The translations under genes and the position numbers were made by a program. Of a stretch of 11,115 nt of DNA, positions 6,357 to 11,115 are shown one piece after another. The stretch spans positions 1 through 11,115 of the forward strand of contig MNZL01000050.1 in the NCBI GenBank assembly GCA_001873585.1. The letters run 5' to 3'. Below the pieces are notes generated by a model. It saw only the letters and a list, made by a program, of their open reading frames with translations, was not told the DNA's origin and searched no databases. Numbering within the stretch: position 1 is the stretch's first letter; each line of letters opens with the position of its first letter. This DNA comes from Rhodobacterales bacterium CG2_30_65_12 (GTDB taxonomy: Bacteria; Pseudomonadota; Alphaproteobacteria; Rhodobacterales; Rhodobacteraceae).

Positions 6357-6462
6357 GCCGGCGATAGTGCCGATCCGCCGCGCCCACGCAAGCCCGATCG
6401 CCCTTGCCCGCCTGACTGCCAACAGATACACCGCCGCGAAAGCCTGCAAGACGGAGTCTCAC

Positions 6463-7686
6463 ATGTCCGCGCCGAAGAAAGTCGTGCTCGCCTATTCCGG
6501 CGGCCTAGATACCTCGATCATCCTCAAGTGGCTGCAAACCGAATATGGCTGCGAGGTGGTCACCTTCACCGCCGATCTCGGCCAGGGCGAAGAGCTGGCC
6601 CCGGCGCGCAAGAAGGCCGAGCTGCTCGGGATCAAGCCCGAGAACATCTTCATCGAAGACCTGCGCGAAGAATTCGTGCGCGATTTTGTCTTCCCGATGT
6701 TTCGTGCCAACGCCGTTTACGAAGGGCTCTACCTGCTCGGCACCTCGATCGCCCGGCCGCTCATTTCCAAGCGCCTGATCGAGATTGCCGGGGAAACCGG
6801 TGCCGATGCCGTCGCCCATGGTGCTACTGGCAAGGGCAACGACCAGGTGCGGTTCGAGCTTTCGGCCTACGCGCTGAACCCCGATATCAAGGTGATCGCG
6901 CCTTGGCGCGAATGGGATCTGACGAGCCGCACCAAGCTGCTCGCGTTTGCCGAAGAAAACCAGATTCCGATTGCCAGGGACAAGCGCGGTGAGGCGCCGT
7001 TCTCGGTGGATGCAAACCTGTTGCACACCTCGTCGGAGGGCAAGGTGCTGGAAGATCCGGCCAAGGCCGCGCCGGATTACGTCTACCAGCGCACGGTGAA
7101 CCCCGAAGACGCGCCGAACGAGCCCGAGTTCATCGAAGTAACCTTCGAGGCGGGCAACGCGGTGGCGATCAATGGCGAGGCGATGAGCCCGGCCACGATT
7201 CTCACCCGCCTCAACGAGCTTGGTGGCAAGCACGGTGTTGGCCGGCTCGACTTTGTGGAAAACCGATTTGTCGGCATGAAATCGCGCGGCATCTATGAAA
7301 CGCCGGGCGGCACGGTGTTGCTGGAAGCGCACCGGGGGATCGAGCAGATCACGCTCGATTCCGGTGCCGGGCATCTCAAGGATTCGATCATGCCGCGCTA
7401 TGCCGAGCTGATTTATAACGGCTTCTGGTTCAGCCCCGAGCGCGAGATGCTGCAGGCGCTGATCGACAAGAGCCAGGAATTCGTGACCGGCACGGTGCGG
7501 CTGAAGCTCTACAAGGGCTCGGTGCAAACGGTTGGCCGCTGGTCAGACTATTCGCTCTATTCCGAGGCTCATGTGACCTTCGAGGAAGATGCAGGCGCCT
7601 ACGATCAGAAGGACGCTGCCGGTTTCATCAAACTCAACGCGCTCAGGCTGCGGCTGATCGGTATGCGGCGAAAGCGGGTGAAATAG
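6463..7686 (+). CDS. argG: Argininosuccinate synthase
   Basis: The enzyme condenses citrulline and aspartate with ATP to give argininosuccinate, the penultimate step of arginine synthesis. The 407-aa protein has the N-type ATP pyrophosphatase loop AYSGGLDTS (10-18), GTSIARP (93-99) and AHGATGKGNDQVRFE (118-132), all ArgG signatures. The C-terminal multimerisation region runs to a basic KLNALRLRL tail. Length is normal. The ATG at 6463 follows GGAG with a 6-nt spacer; the frame is open upstream into antisense of ilvA, which is not coding. No other arginine gene is in the window, so it appears to be expressed alone. No convincing promoter or ArgR-type operator was seen in 6357-6462. Its TAG stop abuts the TGA of convergent rbsK with no base between. 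Confidence 0.96.
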   Translation: MSAPKKVVLAYSGGLDTSIILKWLQTEYGCEVVTFTADLGQGEELAPARKKAELLGIKPENIFIEDLREEFVRDFVFPMFRANAVYEGLYLLGTSIARPLISKRLIEIAGETGADAVAHGATGKGNDQVRFELSAYALNPDIKVIAPWREWDLTSRTKLLAFAEENQIPIARDKRGEAPFSVDANLLHTSSEGKVLEDPAKAAPDYVYQRTVNPEDAPNEPEFIEVTFEAGNAVAINGEAMSPATILTRLNELGGKHGVGRLDFVENRFVGMKSRGIYETPGGTVLLEAHRGIEQITLDSGAGHLKDSIMPRYAELIYNGFWFSPEREMLQALIDKSQEFVTGTVRLKLYKGSVQTVGRWSDYSLYSEAHVTFEEDAGAYDQKDAAGFIKLNALRLRLIGMRRKRVK

Positions 7687-8577
7687 TCACGAATTTGATG
7701 GCGTCCTGAGCAGATACGTGTCGACTTCGGCGCGGTCTGGGATCGCGTCGGCGGTGCCTGGGCGGGTTACCTTCAGCGCCGCCGCCGCCGCACCAAGACG
7801 AAGCGCCGCATCGCGCGGCTGCCCTTGGTCTAGCCCGGCAACGGTGTAGCCGATGAAACAATCCCCGGCGCCCGTGGTATCAACCGGGTTGACGGGAAAA
7901 GCCGCCACCTCGGTTTTTTTCCCGCTTGCCTGGTCGCGCCAAACCGCACCTTTTGCCCCCCGCGTGATCAGCAGATGCGGCACCGGAATGTCGGCCACGG
8001 GCAGGGCCAGCGAATCAGCAAGTTGGCTCGCCTCGATTTCATTGAGCACGAGCAGATCGACATGGGGAAGCAGCTCGCTGACCACTTCCGGCTTGAACGG
8101 CGCGGCGGAGTAGACGACGAAAAGCCGCTTTTCTCGCGCGAGCCGCGCCGCCTCGGCTTTGAGCGAGACCTCGTTCTGCATCATGAAGATGTCACCGGGC
8201 ACAGCGCGGGCCAACGCGCCTTCAATCCCCGCGAGAGATTGCCCATAGTTGGCGCCCGCGAAGGTTACGATTGCGTTCTCGCCAGCGTCGTCAACGATGA
8301 TGATCGCGTGGCCCGTTCGCGCCTCGCCAGTGCCAACGTGGCTTACGTCGATGCCATAGTCGGCCATCCGGCCCCGCACCCAATCGTTGTCTGGGCCGAT
8401 CATCCCGATGTGATGCACGCGCGAGCCGGCCTTCGCCACGGCAACCGATTGGTTGGCACCCTTTCCGCCAAGCCCTGTCTCATGCGACGTGGCAGGCAGG
8501 GTTTCTCCCGGCAAGGGCAGGTGCGGAACCCGGTAGAACAGATCCACATTGATCGAGCCGAGATTGAAGACCGTCAT
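7687..8577 (-). CDS. rbsK: Ribokinase (PfkB family sugar kinase)
   Basis: The 296-aa PfkB-family kinase most resembles ribokinase, which phosphorylates D-ribose at O5 for entry into the pentose phosphate pathway. Visible features are the N-terminal GSINVDLFYRVPHLPLPGET, substrate-binding GGKGANQ (37-43), and DTTGAGD (233-239) containing the anion hole and catalytic base D239. Ribokinase, rather than fructokinase or adenosine kinase, is favoured by the GSIN..D start and GGKGAN, but another pentose or nucleoside could be the substrate. No ribose transporter, mutarotase or LacI-type regulator is in view. ATG 8577-8575 overlaps the maeB stop as ATGA, so translation is probably coupled to malic enzyme. 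Its stop abuts that of argG. Confidence 0.87.
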   Translation of the reverse strand: MTVFNLGSINVDLFYRVPHLPLPGETLPATSHETGLGGKGANQSVAVAKAGSRVHHIGMIGPDNDWVRGRMADYGIDVSHVGTGEARTGHAIIIVDDAGENAIVTFAGANYGQSLAGIEGALARAVPGDIFMMQNEVSLKAEAARLAREKRLFVVYSAAPFKPEVVSELLPHVDLLVLNEIEASQLADSLALPVADIPVPHLLITRGAKGAVWRDQASGKKTEVAAFPVNPVDTTGAGDCFIGYTVAGLDQGQPRDAALRLGAAAAALKVTRPGTADAIPDRAEVDTYLLRTPSNS

Positions 8578-10832
8578 CCGCCTACCTTGTTCGCCGCGAG
8601 CACCGCCATGTTGAGAATGTCATTGGCGGTGGAGTTCGTCGAGCAGATCTGGATCGGCTTCGACACGCCCGCGAGGATTGGCCCGATCACGGTTGCCCCG
8701 GCGAGTTCCTGCATCATCTTGACCGAGATCGAGGCGGAATGGCGCGCCGGCATCACCAGGATATTTGCCGGGCCAGTGAGCCGGCAGAACGGGTAGCGCG
8801 CCATCACGTCGGCGTTCAGCGCCACGTCAACCGTCATTTCGCCTTCGTATTCGAAATCGACCCCGCGCTGGTCAAGCACTTCCGGCGCAATATGCATCTT
8901 TTCCGCCCGCTCCGACACCGGGTAGCCAAAGGTCGAGAAGCTGGCAAAAGCCACGCGCGGCTCTATCCCGAGGCTGCGCGCCACCGCCGCGGCACGCTCG
9001 GCGATATCGGCGAGGTCGTGCTCGTCGGGCCATTCATGCACCAACGTATCGGCGATCAGCACGATTCGGCCCTTGTGCAGGAGCGCCGTTATGCCCACCG
9101 CGCCATCTTCAGCCGAAGCGTCGAACACATGATTGATGAGGTCGAGCACATGGGACGACTTGCGCGTGGCGCCCGTCACCAATCCATCGGCGTGCCCGTG
9201 CGCCAGCATCAGCGCAGAAAACACGTGGCGATCACGCGCGGCGAGGCGGTGAATATCAACTTCCTCAAAACCTTTGCGCTGAAGCCGCTCGTAAAGGAAG
9301 GCCTTGTAGGTATCGAAGTGCTCGGTATTGGCGGCGTTCACCACTTCGATCTCCGGCACCGCATCGGCCAGGCCTGCCGTTTCAAGCTTGCGCTTCACGT
9401 CCGCCTCACGGCCCACCACAAGCGCTTTGCCAAAGCCGCCTCGCTGGTAGGCGACAGCCGCACGCAGCACATGGGGATCGTCACCCTCGGCAAAGACGAT
9501 CGTGGCTTGCGCGTGGCGCGCGCGGGCATTCAGCGAGCGGATGATCTGGTAGGTCGGGTCCATCCGCGATTTGAGCGTGGAGGTATAGCGCTCCATGTCG
9601 ATGATCGGTCGGCGCGCCACGCCGCTATCAATCCCGGCTTTGGCCACTGCCGGGGGAATGGTGTAGATCAGCCGCGGATCGAATGGCGTGGGAATGATGT
9701 AATCACGCCCGAAGGTGAGCTTTTTGCCATAGGCTACCGCCACTTCGTCGGGCACATCCTCGCGGGCGAGCTGGGCGAGGGCGTTTGCGCAGGCGATCTT
9801 CATCTCGTCATTGATCGCGCGGGCATGGATATCGAGCGCGCCACGGAACAGGTAGGGAAAGCCGATCACATTGTTGACCTGGTTGGCGTAATCCGAACGC
9901 CCGGTGGCAATGATCGCATCGGGGCGCACCGCGTGGGCCTCTTCGGGCGTGATCTCGGGATCGGGATTGGCCAAGGCGAAGATCACTGGATCGGGCGCCA
10001 TGCCCTTTACCATCTCTTGCGTGACCGCGCCCTTGGCCGAAACGCCGATAAACACATCGGCGCCATCAAGCGCCTGTTCCAGCGTGCGCCGGTCGGTCTT
10101 GATAGCGTGCGCCGATTTCCACTGGTTCATGCCCTCGGTGCGGCCCTGGTAGATCACGCCCTTGGTATCGCAGACGATGCAATTTTCATGCTGCGCGCCC
10201 ATCCGCTTGATCAGCTCGATGCAGGCGATCCCCGCCGCCCCGGCCCCGTTGAGCACGATCTTCACGTCTCCAACCTTTTTGCCGGAGATCTCCAACGCAT
10301 TGAGAAGCCCGGCCGCCACGATCACCGCCGTGCCGTGCTGGTCGTCGTGGAAAACCGGAATATCCATCACTTCCTTGAGCCGCTGCTCGATGATGAAGCA
10401 CTCGGGCGCCTTGATGTCTTCGAGGTTGATGCCGCCAAAGGTGGGCTCCATCAGCTGCACCGCCTGGACGATTTCGTCAACGTCGGTGCTGTCGAGCTCG
10501 ATATCAATCGCGTTCACGTCCGCGAAGCGCTTGAACAGCACCGCCTTGCCTTCCATCACCGGCTTCGAGGCGAGCGCGCCGAGATTTCCCAGGCCCAGCA
10601 CCGCCGTGCCGTTGGTAATCACCGCCACAAGGTTGCCCTTGTTGGTATAGTCATAAACGGTCTCGGGGTTATCGTGGATCGCCTCACAGGGCACCGCCAC
10701 ACCTGGCGAATAGGCCAGGCTCAAATCGCGCTGCGTCGTCATCGGCACGGACGGCGTAATGTCAAACTTCCCCGGGGCCGGCTCGTGATGATATTGCAGG
10801 GCTTCTTCGGGGGTGACTTTTGTGGTTGCCAT
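8574..10832 (-). CDS. maeB: NADP-dependent malic enzyme with phosphotransacetylase-like C-terminal domain
   Basis: The enzyme oxidatively decarboxylates malate to pyruvate with NADP+, supplying NADPH and pyruvate during growth on C2/C4 substrates. The 752-aa chain has the malic N-domain (about 20-160) with catalytic Y41 (AYSPG) and K96 (EGKAVLFKR), and metal ligands E138-D139 (LEDIKAPECF) and D164 (FHDDQHGTA). The NAD(P)-binding domain (about 165-410) has GAGAAG (196-201). The phosphotransacetylase-like region (about 430-750) in MaeB proteins is not a working transacetylase but mediates oligomerisation and acetyl-CoA inhibition. The MATTKVTPEE start at 10832 matches family starts from memory; a longer frame to 10925 exists, and the Shine-Dalgarno is weak. 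NADP preference is inferred from the family. It overlaps rbsK downstream and is divergent from galE. Confidence 0.95.
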   Translation of the reverse strand: MATTKVTPEEALQYHHEPAPGKFDITPSVPMTTQRDLSLAYSPGVAVPCEAIHDNPETVYDYTNKGNLVAVITNGTAVLGLGNLGALASKPVMEGKAVLFKRFADVNAIDIELDSTDVDEIVQAVQLMEPTFGGINLEDIKAPECFIIEQRLKEVMDIPVFHDDQHGTAVIVAAGLLNALEISGKKVGDVKIVLNGAGAAGIACIELIKRMGAQHENCIVCDTKGVIYQGRTEGMNQWKSAHAIKTDRRTLEQALDGADVFIGVSAKGAVTQEMVKGMAPDPVIFALANPDPEITPEEAHAVRPDAIIATGRSDYANQVNNVIGFPYLFRGALDIHARAINDEMKIACANALAQLAREDVPDEVAVAYGKKLTFGRDYIIPTPFDPRLIYTIPPAVAKAGIDSGVARRPIIDMERYTSTLKSRMDPTYQIIRSLNARARHAQATIVFAEGDDPHVLRAAVAYQRGGFGKALVVGREADVKRKLETAGLADAVPEIEVVNAANTEHFDTYKAFLYERLQRKGFEEVDIHRLAARDRHVFSALMLAHGHADGLVTGATRKSSHVLDLINHVFDASAEDGAVGITALLHKGRIVLIADTLVHEWPDEHDLADIAERAAAVARSLGIEPRVAFASFSTFGYPVSERAEKMHIAPEVLDQRGVDFEYEGEMTVDVALNADVMARYPFCRLTGPANILVMPARHSASISVKMMQELAGATVIGPILAGVSKPIQICSTNSTANDILNMAVLAANKVGG

Positions 10833-11021
10833 GGTTTCGCTTTCGGTGGGAGGGTGTGCGTCCGTCTTAACCGCCACGCCTGACCCGCTCAACCGAAATA
10901 CTGTGTGCGATGCCGCATCAGGCAAGTGGCAGGGTTATCGAGTTTGCCCCGCCTGCGTTTCACGGGGTGATTCCCCGGCGAGCCGGCGATATGGTGCGGC
11001 CGAAAAGATGGAGGCGGATCT
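10833..11021. other. Divergent intergenic region maeB / galE
   Basis: This 189-bp gap must hold both promoters. I see no convincing -35/-10 pair on either strand. It contains a perfect 5-bp stem, CGGGG-TGATT-CCCCG (10963-10977), followed by two CCGGC direct repeats; no T-run follows, so it is not an intrinsic terminator. GGAGG at 11010-11014 is the galE ribosome-binding site. No small ORF with a credible ribosome-binding site was found. Confidence 0.6.
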
Positions 11022-11115
11022 ATGGCAGACAAAATCTTGTTGACCGGTGGCGCGGGCTATATCGGCTCGCACACCTATTGCGAGCTGGTGGCGGCCGGCT
11101 ACGACGTGGTGATCC
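11022..11115 (+). CDS. galE: UDP-glucose 4-epimerase (N-terminal fragment, cut by window edge)
   Basis: Only the first 31 residues are present, beginning MADKILLTGGAGYIGSHTYC. The GGAGYIG glycine loop (9-15) directly after a beta strand is the NAD+-binding Rossmann turn of extended short-chain dehydrogenases, and TGGAGYIGSHT is characteristic of GalE, which interconverts UDP-glucose and UDP-galactose for surface polysaccharide synthesis. Related nucleotide-sugar epimerases and dehydratases share the motif, so the exact substrate is unproven without the YxxxK region and C-terminal domain. The ATG is supported by GGAGG with a 7-nt spacer. It is divergent from maeB. Confidence 0.85.
   Translation, partial: MADKILLTGGAGYIGSHTYCELVAAGYDVVI

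Noticed and set aside
6454..6458. GAGTC (CcrM GANTC methylation site) in the argG ribosome-binding region
   Set aside because: A single five-base motif is expected by chance; no cluster was seen that would suggest methylation-dependent control.
6235..6462. N-terminal extension of the argG frame upstream of MSAPKK
   Set aside because: It overlaps the ilvA start region in antisense; the family start and a good ribosome-binding site are at 6463.
8739..10883. Very long open frame (714 codons) on the plus strand opposite maeB
   Set aside because: It mirrors the codon phase of a certain gene in GC-rich DNA. The translation is rich in His and Arg with no recognisable motif, typical of antisense shadows.
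10833..11021. Small RNA or small ORF in the maeB/galE gap
   Set aside because: A frame reads through this gap, but it begins antisense inside maeB and lacks its own start signal. No promoter-plus-terminator unit was seen.

Overview
The window looks like ordinary chromosomal DNA from a high-GC alphaproteobacterium, most likely of the Rhodobacterales (Roseobacter/Rhodobacter type). This rests on the strong G/C bias at third codon positions, the flavour of the proteins (a receiver fused to a SpoIIE-type phosphatase, a 327-residue Hsp33, a two-part malic enzyme) and my recollection that an Hsp33 / CoA-type Nudix / CCA-enzyme gene order occurs in this group. No mobile element, tRNA, rRNA, CRISPR array or prophage gene was seen. 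Every gene is intact except the two cut by the window edges. The longest stretches without a gene are 10833-11021 (189 bp) and 4648-4800 (153 bp), so no gap exceeds 300 bp.

Region 1 (1-2857, minus strand) is a four-gene chain whose reading frames all overlap: hslO (redox chaperone Hsp33), a CoA-pyrophosphatase-type Nudix hydrolase, cca (tRNA 3'-end nucleotidyltransferase) and the start of a TrmA/RlmD-like RNA methyltransferase. It is probably one translationally coupled operon combining protein repair, cofactor clean-up and RNA maturation. A second, unrelated Nudix hydrolase (2930-3367, plus) is divergent from hslO across 72 bp, with a fair sigma70-like promoter.

Region 2 (3355-5112) is a small signalling pair: a receiver domain fused to a PP2C/SpoIIE serine phosphatase (minus) and a free histidine-phosphotransfer protein (plus), divergent around a 153-bp AT-richer gap. 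That gap holds a 17-bp perfect inverted repeat and two near-consensus CtrA-like sites 41 bp apart. It is the most interesting part of the window and suggests phosphorelay input into a partner-switching output (general stress or gene-transfer control in relatives).

Region 3 (5109-11115) is metabolic: ilvA (threonine deaminase, minus) divergent from argG (argininosuccinate synthase, plus); maeB (NADP-type malic enzyme with phosphotransacetylase-like tail, minus) overlapping rbsK (ribokinase, minus) by ATGA; and the first 94 bases of galE (UDP-glucose 4-epimerase, plus), divergent from maeB.

The architecture is very compact. Three successive convergent gene pairs overlap by 13 bp, overlap by 4 bp, or abut exactly, which leaves no room for conventional terminators. 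I found no clearly undescribed system. The best leads are the phosphorelay/phosphatase pair with its regulatory gap and the absence of terminators at the convergent ends.
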